The translations under genes and the position numbers were made by a program. The notes under the pieces were generated by a model, which saw nothing but the letters and a program-made list of their open reading frames with translations, was not told the origin of the DNA and searched no databases. Of a DNA stretch of 64,000 nt, positions 54,072-62,656 are shown piece after piece (positions within the stretch are counted from its first letter, which is position 1; the number at the start of each line of letters is the position of its first letter). The stretch spans positions 62,001 to 126,000 of the forward strand of contig JBKBLG010000002.1 of assembly GCA_046296295.1 (NCBI GenBank), read 5' to 3'. This stretch comes from UBA10646 sp046296295. Lineage in GTDB: Bacteria > Bacteroidota > Bacteroidia > Chitinophagales > Chitinophagaceae.

Positions 54072-55091
54072 CTAACGCTTTACAATACGATCGTAAAAGC
54101 CACCAAAGTTGTTCATCTTCACTGCATCTTCTTGAAAGAACTTTCCAGGAAAACCAAGATCTATTTTGCTAACTGCATCTAACCTAGCCAAATGCGCTGG
54201 CGAAAGTGTTACTTGCGTAAATGCCATATTCTCCATCAACTGCGACAGCTTGGTAGCACCAACAATAGGAATACAAGCTACCCCTTGCTGGCGTGTCCAC
54301 TGCAATGCAACATGGCTTGCCGGCACGCCAAGTTCTTGAGCAATCGCTACTACTTCTTGTGTAATGATATTGCTGGCAGCACTTAAACGATTGCTTTCAG
54401 GCTTTAAACGACCTGTACCACCTTGTAAATATTTACCCGTAAGGGCACCTCCTGCTAATGGCGCCCAAGGTGTTAGCGTTAGGCCATAATGCTTCGCCAT
54501 CGGCAGTAATTCGCGTTCAGGTGTACGTTGTAGCAAACTGTACTCAACCTGTAAAGCAACAAATTGGCTCCAACCCATTAATTCGGCAAGGGTTTGACTT
54601 TTACTCACAATCCAGGCGGGTGTATCGCTGATAGCAATGTACTGCACCTTGCCAGCCCTCACCAAATCATCGAGGCCGCGGAGTATTTCATCAACCGGTG
54701 TAAGATCATCCCAAATATGCAGGTACAACACATCTATAAAATCGGTTTTTAGCCGCTTTAAACTACCCTCCACACTTCTCATCATATTCTTGCGATTATT
54801 GCCGCTAGCATTCGGATTGGTTCTATTATCGGCCAGTGAATATTTAGTAGCTATTACAAAAAAATCTCTATCGTTGGCTGCCAGATAATTCCCTAAAATA
54901 GCCTCGCTTTGCCCTTGCTGATAAATGTTGGCAGTATCAATAAAATTGCCGCCGGCAGCAGCAAAAGCATCAAGTATGGCAAAGCTATCGGTTTCGTTGG
55001 CACCCCATCCGTTAGCTGTACCGATGCCCATTGCTCCAAAACAAATTTCACTTACTTTAAGTCCGCTTCTTCCGAGTAATTGGTAACGCAT
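54072..55091 (-). CDS. Aldo/keto reductase
   Basis: An NADPH-dependent reductase of the AKR fold with a start typical of the YajO/Tas-like group: RYQLLGRSGLKVSEICFGAMG. The catalytic Asp and Tyr are in DTANIYQQGQSE, Lys in FVIATKYS, His in DVLYLHIWD. The cofactor loop GVACIPIVGATK is near residue 280. The ATG at 55091 is chosen because the reading from 55115 adds eight residues before a conserved start. Substrate unknown. Confidence 0.87.
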   Translation of the reverse strand: MRYQLLGRSGLKVSEICFGAMGIGTANGWGANETDSFAILDAFAAAGGNFIDTANIYQQGQSEAILGNYLAANDRDFFVIATKYSLADNRTNPNASGNNRKNMMRSVEGSLKRLKTDFIDVLYLHIWDDLTPVDEILRGLDDLVRAGKVQYIAISDTPAWIVSKSQTLAELMGWSQFVALQVEYSLLQRTPERELLPMAKHYGLTLTPWAPLAGGALTGKYLQGGTGRLKPESNRLSAASNIITQEVVAIAQELGVPASHVALQWTRQQGVACIPIVGATKLSQLMENMAFTQVTLSPAHLARLDAVSKIDLGFPGKFFQEDAVKMNNFGGFYDRIVKR

Positions 55092-55137
55092 AAAAACTGT
55101 TTTTACAGTATGCAACCTAAGTATTTTGGTGCGTCAA

Positions 55138-55181
55138 CATTTACCGTAAGGGTAATATTTATAAAAACCTTACAGCAAATG
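55138..55181. repeat. Iterated word pair before pdxA
   Basis: CATTTACCGTAAGG (55138-55151) is exact; CCTTACAGCAAATG (55168-55181) is a one-base variant in the opposite direction. Together they form a loose inverted pair 48-91 bp before the pdxA start. Confidence 0.6.
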
Positions 55182-55228
55182 CAGCGATGCAAGCAGTTGC
55201 GTATCTTCACAGCCTTAATTATTGGGGT

Positions 55229-56314
55229 ATGCAAAGCGATTTATATAAACCTATTATTGGTTTTAGTTGTGGCGATATAAATGGTATTGGTATTGAAGTA
55301 TTGATACAAGCACTGCATGATAACAGGGTGCTCGATATGTGTACGCCTGTAATTTTTGCTAGTAATAAGAGTATTAACTTTTATAGAAAAACATTGCCCG
55401 ATGTTAATTTTTCGTACAGCGCAACGAAAGATATCACACGCCTTAACCCCAAGCAGGTGAATGTTTTCAATTGTTGGGAAGAAGAAGTAAGCATTACCCC
55501 TGGTGTGCTCAACGAAACGGGTGGTAAGTATGCTCTTATTAGTTTGCAACAAGCCGTTAGCTGCCTTAAAAACGGCGATATTGATGCACTTGTAACAGCA
55601 CCCATCCATAAGAAAAATGTATATAGCGAGGGTTTCCCTTACAGTGGCCACACACCCTATTTGAAAGCCAGCTTTGAAGCGAAAGATGTGTTGATGTTTA
55701 TGGTAGCGAGTAACATTCGTGTGGGCTTACTTACCGAACATGTGCCAGTGCATCAGGTACATGAACATGTTACGAAAGAAAATATTATACGCAAATTACA
55801 GATGATGCACAGCAGCCTGCGTAGAGATTTTGGTATTGATAAACCTAAAATTGCTGTACTTGGTTTGAACCCACACGCCGGCGATGAAGGGTTAATTGGG
55901 GAAGAAGAACAACGAATAATACTACCCGCTATTGAAGAAGCTCGCAAGCAAATGTTGGTGTTTGGTGCTTTTAGTGCCGATGCCTTTTTTGCCAGAGGAC
56001 AATATGAGCAGTTTGATGCTGTTTTAGCCATGTATCACGACCAAGGTTTGATACCTTTTAAATCGTTGGCCATTGGCGAAGGCACCAACTTTACTGCAGG
56101 CTTGCCTGTGGTGCGAACCAGTCCTGATCATGGTACTGCTTTTGACATTGCCGGCAAAGGCAAAGCTAGCGCTACCTCTACCCTTTCAGCCACATTTGAA
56201 GCGATTGACATTGTACGCCGTCGCCGTGCTTTTGATGAGGCTCATAGTAACCCTATTCAACGCCGCAGCAACCGCTTACTACAACATGCTGTAGATGAAA
56301 AAATTGATGAATAA
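55229..56314 (+). CDS. pdxA: 4-hydroxythreonine-4-phosphate dehydrogenase
   Basis: PdxA oxidises 4-phosphohydroxythreonine in the DXP-dependent vitamin B6 pathway. It starts IIGFSCGDINGIGIEVL, has TAPIHKKNVYSEGFPYSGHT with the first metal-binding His, then GLNPHAGDEGLIG with the second, and YHDQGLIPFKSL with the third. Length 361 residues from the ATG at 55229. An ATG 14 codons upstream is less likely, since the upstream residues are not conserved. The PdxJ partner is elsewhere. Confidence 0.94.
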   Translation: MQSDLYKPIIGFSCGDINGIGIEVLIQALHDNRVLDMCTPVIFASNKSINFYRKTLPDVNFSYSATKDITRLNPKQVNVFNCWEEEVSITPGVLNETGGKYALISLQQAVSCLKNGDIDALVTAPIHKKNVYSEGFPYSGHTPYLKASFEAKDVLMFMVASNIRVGLLTEHVPVHQVHEHVTKENIIRKLQMMHSSLRRDFGIDKPKIAVLGLNPHAGDEGLIGEEEQRIILPAIEEARKQMLVFGAFSADAFFARGQYEQFDAVLAMYHDQGLIPFKSLAIGEGTNFTAGLPVVRTSPDHGTAFDIAGKGKASATSTLSATFEAIDIVRRRRAFDEAHSNPIQRRSNRLLQHAVDEKIDE

Positions 56315-56326
56315 GCCACCGATACT

Positions 56327-57199
56327 ATGCTATTAACACTTGAAAATAATACGTTAACTGTTGCAATCAGCACTTTGGGTGCAGAGTTGCAAAGCATTTA
56401 CCGTAAGGATACACAACTAGAATATTTATGGCAAGGCAATCCTCAATTTTGGGGTAAGCGTAGCCCAGTGTTGTTTCCTATTGTAGGTGGTTTGAAAGAT
56501 GGGAAATATCATTATGCAGGCAATAGCTATAAAATGGGGCGGCATGGTTTTGCCAGAGAGCAACAGTTTGAAGTAGTAAGCCAATCTACCAATAGTATTG
56601 CGTTACGCCTTACGGCAAATGATGCTACGCTACAGATGTATCCTTTTGCATTTGAACTTACCATTACCTATACACTTACGAACGATACACTAACGGTGAG
56701 CTACGATGTTGGTAATGTAGGGGACAATACGATGTATGCTTCGATAGGTGCACATCCTGCATTTAATGTACCGCTTACCACCGATACAACGTTTGAAGAT
56801 TATTACTTGCAATTTGAGCAGATAGAAAACGTAGGAATTTATCCGCTTACAGCAGCAGGACTACTAAAAACAGAACCTGTACCTTACTTGCAAAAAGCCA
56901 ATGCCATTCCCTTGGTTAAATCAATGTTTTATGGCGATGCATTGGTTTTGAAACAATTGAAGAGTAATAGCATTGCTATATTAAGTACCCGCCATGAGCA
57001 TGGCGTAACAGTACAATATGAAAATATGCCCTACATGGGTATTTGGAGTGCAAAAGATGCTCCTTTTGTATGTATTGAACCTTGGCATGGTGTTGCCGAC
57101 AGCGAAAATGCTACCGGCGACATTACCAACAAAGAAGGCATTGTGGCCATACCTAAAGGCGAGTACTTACACTGCAATATGCGAATTACCTTGTTTTAA
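56327..57199 (+). CDS. Aldose 1-epimerase family protein
   Basis: A galactose-mutarotase-like beta-sandwich protein of the LacX/YeaD-like group. The pattern is TLGAELQSIYRKDTQLEYLW, RSPVLFPIVGGLKDG, KMGRHGFAREQQF with a conserved His, and IGAHPAFNVPL with the second. FVCIEPWHGVADSEN lies near the end. The length of 290 residues is typical. It probably changes the anomeric form of a sugar. It follows pdxA by 12 bp on the same strand, but no metabolic link is evident. Confidence 0.84.
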   Translation: MLLTLENNTLTVAISTLGAELQSIYRKDTQLEYLWQGNPQFWGKRSPVLFPIVGGLKDGKYHYAGNSYKMGRHGFAREQQFEVVSQSTNSIALRLTANDATLQMYPFAFELTITYTLTNDTLTVSYDVGNVGDNTMYASIGAHPAFNVPLTTDTTFEDYYLQFEQIENVGIYPLTAAGLLKTEPVPYLQKANAIPLVKSMFYGDALVLKQLKSNSIAILSTRHEHGVTVQYENMPYMGIWSAKDAPFVCIEPWHGVADSENATGDITNKEGIVAIPKGEYLHCNMRITLF

Positions 57200-57228
57200 G
57201 TTGATGTTGTTACCCGGCGTTTGCACCG

Positions 57229-57696
57229 CTAGTTGTGCAGCACTGCGTTTTCGCCTTGCATGATTGTACGTGTTAACAGCAAAATATCATTTCGATTAGG
57301 CAACTGCATGATGCGTTGGTATATGGTACTAGAAGCCATTAATGCAGTTAATGTTTGTTGGTATTCGTTCATTAAAGCAGTCATTTGCGGAGAAAGCTGA
57401 ACATTAAGGGCTTTCATTTTAGCATGCTTTGCAGCCGGCGATAAACTTTTGTCGCTTACAATCGCTTGTACCGCACTTTGTTGTGCTTTCAACTGCTTTG
57501 CATTGGCTGGGGTTTGCTTTGCCTTTCGCTCTTGTTCAGTTAACGAACTCATTTGTGCTTGCAAATACACCATTTTACGGTAGTGCTGATTACCTGCCAG
57601 TGCTTGTGCCCACTGTTCGTTGGTTTTGAATTCGGCTTGGCTTAAGCCCAATAATGGTAGCAATAGTACCATTATAAACTGCTGTAGTTTTTTCAT
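57229..57696 (-). CDS. Small secreted helical protein of unknown function
   Basis: The 155-residue product has a signal peptide (MKKLQQFIMVLLLPLLGLSQA). It is otherwise highly charged and helical, with Gln, Ala and Lys-rich segments, and has no family I recognise. It is the last gene of the exporter operon, 30 bp after the LolA-like gene. Its start codon lies in the stem of a 17-bp inverted repeat, listed separately. Confidence 0.6.
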   Translation of the reverse strand: MKKLQQFIMVLLLPLLGLSQAEFKTNEQWAQALAGNQHYRKMVYLQAQMSSLTEQERKAKQTPANAKQLKAQQSAVQAIVSDKSLSPAAKHAKMKALNVQLSPQMTALMNEYQQTLTALMASSTIYQRIMQLPNRNDILLLTRTIMQGENAVLHN

Positions 57697-57728
57697 AATT
57701 TAATTTTTTACTAAATTATGAAAAAACT
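57686..57728. repeat. Perfect 17-bp inverted repeat over a start codon
   Basis: AGTTTTTTCATAATTTA (57686-57702) and TAAATTATGAAAAAACT (57712-57728) are perfect complements with a 9-nt loop. In the minus-strand mRNA the first arm overlaps the stop of the LolA-like gene and the second arm contains the ATG and next two codons of the downstream gene. A hairpin would hide that start from ribosomes unless the upstream gene is being translated. Confidence 0.7.
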
Positions 57729-58422
57729 AATTCACTACATAATTAAAATAATTAATGGTTACACGACCTTTTTTATTTTTAAGCAAGTTGGCATCGTTTG
57801 GCTTGGCACCCTCTTCAAACTCAAGTGTAATTCCTTTAGGTAGCTTGTAATCTTTTGTATTAAAACTAAATACAACCTTATCGGGAAGGCCGTAATTGGC
57901 AAACTTGCCATAAGTCATTTCCATTTCGTAAGTGCCATTTTCTTTGGTTGTAGTAACGGCTTTCATGATGAGCAAGTTAGCTTCATCGATATACATAGTA
58001 GTAAGTACAACATCGCTGCTTTCACTCATCGGTATCAACTTCACCACACGCACTTTAACGCCCTTAATAGTTTCTTCGCCAGCTGCAAATGCTGTAAAGT
58101 TGGTGGTGGCAAGCATGTTACTCATATTGATACTTACACCGCCTTTGGGCAGCAGTGATATACCTCCGCTGCGCTCAAGCTTAAAAGTATTAGGCTTTTT
58201 GTAAAACACTTTCACCTTACTAATAGGTGCTTTAATAAATACAATATCAGTTTTCATTACACCATCGGCAGTATAACTATTTACCTGATCTAGTTTTGCT
58301 TTTACTTTCAACACAAGGGGAGTCATATCTTGTGTGTAAGCATTTACGTAAGTGTACATGGCAACCATGAACACAATAAACACTTTACTAATTGCTTTGA
58401 TATATGGCTTAAAATGCTTCAT
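57727..58422 (-). CDS. LolA-like outer-membrane lipoprotein-sorting protein
   Basis: A secreted protein of about 231 residues whose beta-rich fold resembles LolA-like/DUF2092 carriers: LVLKVKAKLDQVNSYTADGVM, then KVKVFYKKPNTFKLERSGGI and YIDEANLLIMKAVTTTKENGTYEMEMTYGKF (quoted in part). A signal peptide ends near YTQD. The ATG at 58422 overlaps nothing except by coupling with the permease stop, whereas the longer reading from 58461 would overlap it by 35 bp. With the ABC transporter just upstream it may carry a lipid or lipoprotein across the periplasm. Confidence 0.7.
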   Translation of the reverse strand: MKHFKPYIKAISKVFIVFMVAMYTYVNAYTQDMTPLVLKVKAKLDQVNSYTADGVMKTDIVFIKAPISKVKVFYKKPNTFKLERSGGISLLPKGGVSINMSNMLATTNFTAFAAGEETIKGVKVRVVKLIPMSESSDVVLTTMYIDEANLLIMKAVTTTKENGTYEMEMTYGKFANYGLPDKVVFSFNTKDYKLPKGITLEFEEGAKPNDANLLKNKKGRVTINYFNYVVN

Positions 58423-58426
58423 ACGT

Positions 58427-59299
58427 TTAGGTTGTAATATCTTTCTTCTTGAAAATAACAACAGCAGCCCCTACAAAAGCTACGATGTGTAGTAACAATA
58501 CAATAATAGAATTAATGATACGACTACTGTTTTGAATAGTGCCTGTTAATGATTGATTTTCGGCATTTACCTGAACATCAAAAAACTCTTTCCAATTGTT
58601 CATGTGCGTTACAAACAAATAAGGACGTATGTAATTGTAAAATGGAATGTTCATGGTACTGAGCACTGTGAGAAAAACAATGATGCTCATGGTAGTAACA
58701 ATAGGGCCAATACTATTCTCAGAGAAAATACTCAATAAAAAACCCAGTGCTGCTACTGCTACCATACTAACGGCAGCAAAACCAAAAGCACCTACATAAC
58801 GCCAAAACACATCGGCATCATCAAGAATAACAATGTAGCTACTTTTTAGTAGCATCATATCATCGGTGCCAAAAATGAGCATGCTGCCGAATAAGGCCAT
58901 GCAGGCCATCCAGGTAAGTAGCAGTAAAGTATAAATACTTGCAGCAAAAAACTTACTTAACAGCCATTGCGTTCTACTAAATGGCTTTGTGAGTACAAGA
59001 CGTAAAGTTCCCATATTCGCCTCACCGCTAATCATATCGGCAGCTATAAGTGTTACTAGTAAGGGAACTTGCACTAACAACATTTGTAAGATAATATAGC
59101 ATACAAGGTAGCCATTTAGAATATTACCTTCTATTTCAAGACTACTAATGCTACCTACCATGAAATCAACATAACTGTTTCCATCTACTTTTAACCCAAG
59201 TTGTACGGCACCGATTAAGGCAGTAATGGCTGCGAACGAAATGTATGTTCGTGGTCTGCGAAATATCTTATAAAGTTCAATACTGGTAAGTTGCCACAT
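58427..59299 (-). CDS. ABC transporter permease
   Basis: Membrane subunit (290 residues) of an ABC-2-type exporter: start SIELYKIFRRPRTYISFAAI, hydrophobic segments near residues 15-35, 60-95, 105-135, 165-200, 200-220 and 255-280. It overlaps the ATPase gene by 23 bp and precedes the LolA-like gene. The family exports drugs, lipids or other molecules; the substrate is unknown. Confidence 0.85.
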   Translation of the reverse strand: MWQLTSIELYKIFRRPRTYISFAAITALIGAVQLGLKVDGNSYVDFMVGSISSLEIEGNILNGYLVCYIILQMLLVQVPLLVTLIAADMISGEANMGTLRLVLTKPFSRTQWLLSKFFAASIYTLLLLTWMACMALFGSMLIFGTDDMMLLKSSYIVILDDADVFWRYVGAFGFAAVSMVAVAALGFLLSIFSENSIGPIVTTMSIIVFLTVLSTMNIPFYNYIRPYLFVTHMNNWKEFFDVQVNAENQSLTGTIQNSSRIINSIIVLLLHIVAFVGAAVVIFKKKDITT

Positions 59300-60212
59300 G
59301 TTGTGCTCCGCTGGTTACTTGTAAAAAATAATCTTCTAAACTGTGCTTGGGTTGCAGGCTGTATACTGCTATGTTCGATTGTACTAAGAAAACATTCAAA
59401 GCAGGAATTTGATTGCGATGTATTTTAAGTACAATATGGCTTTGGCGTTGCGGTTGCAAGTACTGCTGCCATTGGCTTTGTTGTAACACATTTAATGCAG
59501 CATGAGGGTTATCGCAAGTGAATTCAACAATGGCTTGGGCTGGGTCGAAAAGTGTTGTTGCATCGCCTTCGACCAGTTTTTTGCCTTTATCAATAATAAG
59601 TACACGTGTTGCTACTTGCTCTATTTCGCTGAGTAGATGGCTGCTTACAACCACTGTTTTGTACATTTCGCGGCTAAGCCTTAAAATGAGATTACGAATA
59701 TCGGCAATACCTTGTGGATCGAGTCCATTGGTTGGCTCGTCGAGTATTACGATAGAGGGCTCATGTATTAAAGCAATGGCAATGCCTAAGCGTTGCTTCA
59801 TACCTTGACTAAAAGTTTTCACAACATCTTTAGCTCGTTCGGCTAAGCCCACCATTTCGAGCTGTTGCATTAATTGTTGTTGTGTAGGCTTGATGCCGCT
59901 TAATCTTGCAAAGAGCTTTAAGTTATCGTAGGCACTTAGGTATTTGTACACATCGGGCTTTTCAATAACAGCACCCATTTGCCGTAAGGCTCCGGTTCTG
60001 TTTTCGCTGAGCGATTGCCCAACTACATTAATAGTACCGCTTGTAGGTGTGATTAAACTCAACATCATACGCAGGGTGGTGCTTTTGCCAGCACCGTTTT
60101 GCCCTAAGAAACCATACACATCGCCTTTGAATACGGTGAACGATATATCGTTAACTGCTTGAAAGGTTCCGAAATGCTTACTGAGCCCTTGTACTTCTAT
60201 TACAGGTTGCAT
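59277..60212 (-). CDS. ABC transporter ATP-binding protein
   Basis: ATPase subunit of the exporter. Walker A GFLGQNGAGKSTT, signature FSQGMKQRLGIAIAL (a variant of LSGGQ common in ABC-2 exporters), Walker B IVILDEPTNGLDP and switch His in VVSSHLLSEIE. The C-terminal 80 residues form the accessory domain of bacitracin-type ATPases (BcrA-like). Length 311 residues. First gene of a four-gene minus-strand operon ending at 57229. Confidence 0.92.
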   Translation of the reverse strand: MQPVIEVQGLSKHFGTFQAVNDISFTVFKGDVYGFLGQNGAGKSTTLRMMLSLITPTSGTINVVGQSLSENRTGALRQMGAVIEKPDVYKYLSAYDNLKLFARLSGIKPTQQQLMQQLEMVGLAERAKDVVKTFSQGMKQRLGIAIALIHEPSIVILDEPTNGLDPQGIADIRNLILRLSREMYKTVVVSSHLLSEIEQVATRVLIIDKGKKLVEGDATTLFDPAQAIVEFTCDNPHAALNVLQQSQWQQYLQPQRQSHIVLKIHRNQIPALNVFLVQSNIAVYSLQPKHSLEDYFLQVTSGAQHVATYQY

Positions 60213-60330
60213 GTATTACTAACGTGTAGTATTAAAATTGGTTGCAAAACTATTCAAATAGGGATGGTTGAGCGGTGTTTTACAAATAATTATGGTAGGC
60301 TCAAACATGGGTATAATTAATCTGTTGAAC

Positions 60331-60343
60331 TTTTACCGTAAGG
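60331..60343 (+). repeat. Iterated 14-mer word, intergenic copy
   Basis: TTTTACCGTAAGG lies 26 bp before the arfB start, in the 156-bp gap to the divergent ABC transporter operon. Confidence 0.65.
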
Positions 60344-60368
60344 TTATTTTAAGAACTACCTTTATGTT

Positions 60369-60779
60369 ATGCAAGTGCATTTTGAACAAGAGATTGTATT
60401 TACAACGGCTCGTAGTGGCGGTAAGGGCGGACAGCATGTGAATAAGGTAGAAACAGCCGTTACCGGCAAATGGGATGTTATTCAAAGCCAGCGAATTACT
60501 ACAGAAGAAAAAGCTGTTTTATTACGAAAATTACAGCACTTACTTACGAAAGACGGGGTTTTGCTTGTAAAATCGCAAGTGGATAGAACACAATTAGGTA
60601 ATAAGCAACGCGTTGTAGAGAAAATGCATCTGTTAGTGAATAAAGTTTTGAAACCCAAAAAAGCTCGTATTGCTACAAAGCCAAGTAAGGCTGCGCAACT
60701 ACAACGGATAGCTACTAAAAAGAAGCATTCGGCCAAAAAACAACAGCGTCAAAAAAACATTGGATATGATGGAGCGTAA
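60369..60779 (+). CDS. arfB: Alternative ribosome-rescue factor ArfB
   Basis: ArfB (YaeJ) hydrolyses peptidyl-tRNA on stalled ribosomes. The GGQ catalytic motif is in ARSGGKGGQHVNKVETAV (about residues 15-32). The basic C-terminal tail (KKARIATKPSKAAQLQRIA, then Lys-rich), which fits in the empty mRNA channel, is intact. Length 136 residues. Its last codons overlap the next gene's start. Confidence 0.93.
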   Translation: MQVHFEQEIVFTTARSGGKGGQHVNKVETAVTGKWDVIQSQRITTEEKAVLLRKLQHLLTKDGVLLVKSQVDRTQLGNKQRVVEKMHLLVNKVLKPKKARIATKPSKAAQLQRIATKKKHSAKKQQRQKNIGYDGA

Positions 60780-61542
60780 ATTATTGCTATGGAAAGTGTG
60801 GGTAGTAACAGCAATTGCCGTTATTGCTGCGGCTTGTGGTAGAGAAACATCAAGTACAAACACAAACCCACCAACGTACGACTTACAATTGCGTTTCGTA
60901 AACTTTATGGGCAACGATACAGCAAAAGTGAACACTAGTTACACCAATGCTGCCGGCGAAGTATTTTCTCTTACTAACTTTCAATATTACATCAGCAATA
61001 TTGCATGTTATAATAGTACTAGTGGCAGATGGGAAACATTAGACGGGCAGTATTATTTGGTGAGTATTGCCAGCGACAGTTCTAGAACCATTAACCTAAA
61101 AGTGAGTAACCGCAACTACTCGCAAATAAGATTTTTGCTAGGGGTTGATAGTGCCAGAAATGTAAGTGGCGTACAATCGGGTGCACTTGACCCATTAAAT
61201 GGTATGTTCTGGACTTGGAATAGCGGCTATATTATGGCTAAATTAGAAGGCTGGAGTAATGTAAGTACCGCACCAGCTAATAGCATGAGTTATCACATTG
61301 GCGGTTTTAGAACAGGGGAAAATGCTGCTAGAACCATAACATTTAACCTTTCTACACCTATTAGCATACCAACAAATGGTAAGAGTATTGTTACCTTACA
61401 TGCTGATGGACTGAAATGGTTTACCGGTGTACATGATTTGCGAATTGCAACGCAAGCTGTTGTACACAACCCTGGCGTTGCAGCCATGCGTTTTGCAGAT
61501 AACTACGAACGTATGTTTACCTTAGTTAATGTTCAGAATTAA
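60766..61542 (+). CDS. MbnP family copper-binding lipoprotein
   Basis: An MbnP-family protein (methanobactin-linked periplasmic copper binder). The lipoprotein signal ends in a Cys (AVIAAACGR). The core has LQLRFVNFMG, SLTNFQYYISNIACYN, PLNGMFWTWNSGYIMAKLEG with conserved Trp residues, and SYHIGGFRTGENA with a His. In studied members a partner MauG-like enzyme oxidises one Trp to kynurenine, which then binds copper. It overlaps the arfB end and shares one base with the next gene (TAATG). The ATG at 60766 or 60769 is the start. That the Trp is modified here is inference. Confidence 0.85.
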   Translation: MMERKLLLWKVWVVTAIAVIAAACGRETSSTNTNPPTYDLQLRFVNFMGNDTAKVNTSYTNAAGEVFSLTNFQYYISNIACYNSTSGRWETLDGQYYLVSIASDSSRTINLKVSNRNYSQIRFLLGVDSARNVSGVQSGALDPLNGMFWTWNSGYIMAKLEGWSNVSTAPANSMSYHIGGFRTGENAARTITFNLSTPISIPTNGKSIVTLHADGLKWFTGVHDLRIATQAVVHNPGVAAMRFADNYERMFTLVNVQN

Positions 61543-62600
61543 TGCGATTTACAAAAAACATATGGCTGTGTTTGAGCATTGTAGCAGTAGCTATGGGCAT
61601 TATTGGCATTCATAGCTGTAAAAAAACAGATGCTGCCCCGAGTACACCTACCCTTACGCCCGTTGCTTTTGCCGTGCCTACAGGCTGGCCACAGCCCGAA
61701 TACGATTTCACAAAAAATCCACTGACGCAAGAGGGTATCGCATTAGGAAGAGCTTTGTTCTACGAAGGAAAGCTCAGCAAAGATGGCAACTTCCCATGTG
61801 CAAGCTGCCATCAGAACTTTGCCGCTTTTGCCACATACGACCACAATTTTAGCCATGGGTTCAATAATAGCTTCACTACCCGCAATGCACCAGGCACGTT
61901 CAATCTCGCTTGGCTAAAAAACTTTCATTATGATGGTGGTATTAATCATTTAGACTTACAGCCATTAGCACCAATGACTGCACCGAACGAAATGGCAGAA
62001 ACCATTGCCAATGTGATTAATAAACTACAGAACGATGCAAAATATCGTCAGCTTTTTACAGCAGCTTACGGCGATGATAAAATAACTACAGAACGCATGA
62101 CCAAAGCGTTAAGCCAATTCATGCTTACCTTGGTAAGCAACAACAGTAAATACGATTTGGTAAAAGCAGGACGTGCAAGCTTTACCCTGCCAGAACAATT
62201 AGGCTACGACCTTTTTAAAAGTAAGGGTTGCGTAAGTTGCCATACAGAGCCTCTATTTACTAATAACGATTACATTAATATCGGTATGCCCGTAGATCCT
62301 ACCATCAACGATTTTGGTAGGATGCGTGTTACCAACAACCGTGCCGACAGTTTGAAGTTCAAAGTTCCAACCCTAAGAAATGTTCAACTAACATTTCCGT
62401 ATGGACACGATGGGCGTTTCACCAATTTAGATGCCGTTTTAGAACACTACCGCAGCGGCGTAGTTAATGGACCAACCACCGATATCCGTGTACGCAACAG
62501 AATTCCATTGAGCAACTTTGAAATCGGACAAATCAAAGCTTTTCTAAACACACTTACCGATACCGTACTTACCAAGAACCCTGCTTTTGCACAGCCCTAG
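61542..62600 (+). CDS. Di-haem cytochrome c peroxidase/MauG-like protein (MbnH-like)
   Basis: A secreted lipoprotein (lipobox IHSCKK) with two haem-binding CxxCH sites: CASCH (about residue 87) and CVSCH (about residue 231). GIALGRALFYEGKLSKDGN and PTLRNVQLTFPYGHDGRF are typical of the CCP/MauG family. Length 352 residues. Because it follows the MbnP gene with a one-base overlap, it is best read as its MbnH-type partner, which modifies MbnP, and not a free peroxidase. The specific role is inferred from context. Confidence 0.87.
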   Translation: MRFTKNIWLCLSIVAVAMGIIGIHSCKKTDAAPSTPTLTPVAFAVPTGWPQPEYDFTKNPLTQEGIALGRALFYEGKLSKDGNFPCASCHQNFAAFATYDHNFSHGFNNSFTTRNAPGTFNLAWLKNFHYDGGINHLDLQPLAPMTAPNEMAETIANVINKLQNDAKYRQLFTAAYGDDKITTERMTKALSQFMLTLVSNNSKYDLVKAGRASFTLPEQLGYDLFKSKGCVSCHTEPLFTNNDYINIGMPVDPTINDFGRMRVTNNRADSLKFKVPTLRNVQLTFPYGHDGRFTNLDAVLEHYRSGVVNGPTTDIRVRNRIPLSNFEIGQIKAFLNTLTDTVLTKNPAFAQP

Positions 62601-62656
62601 CACAATTTAAACGCTACTATGTAAGTTTGCCAACAACCGATTAAATACACGCTTTC

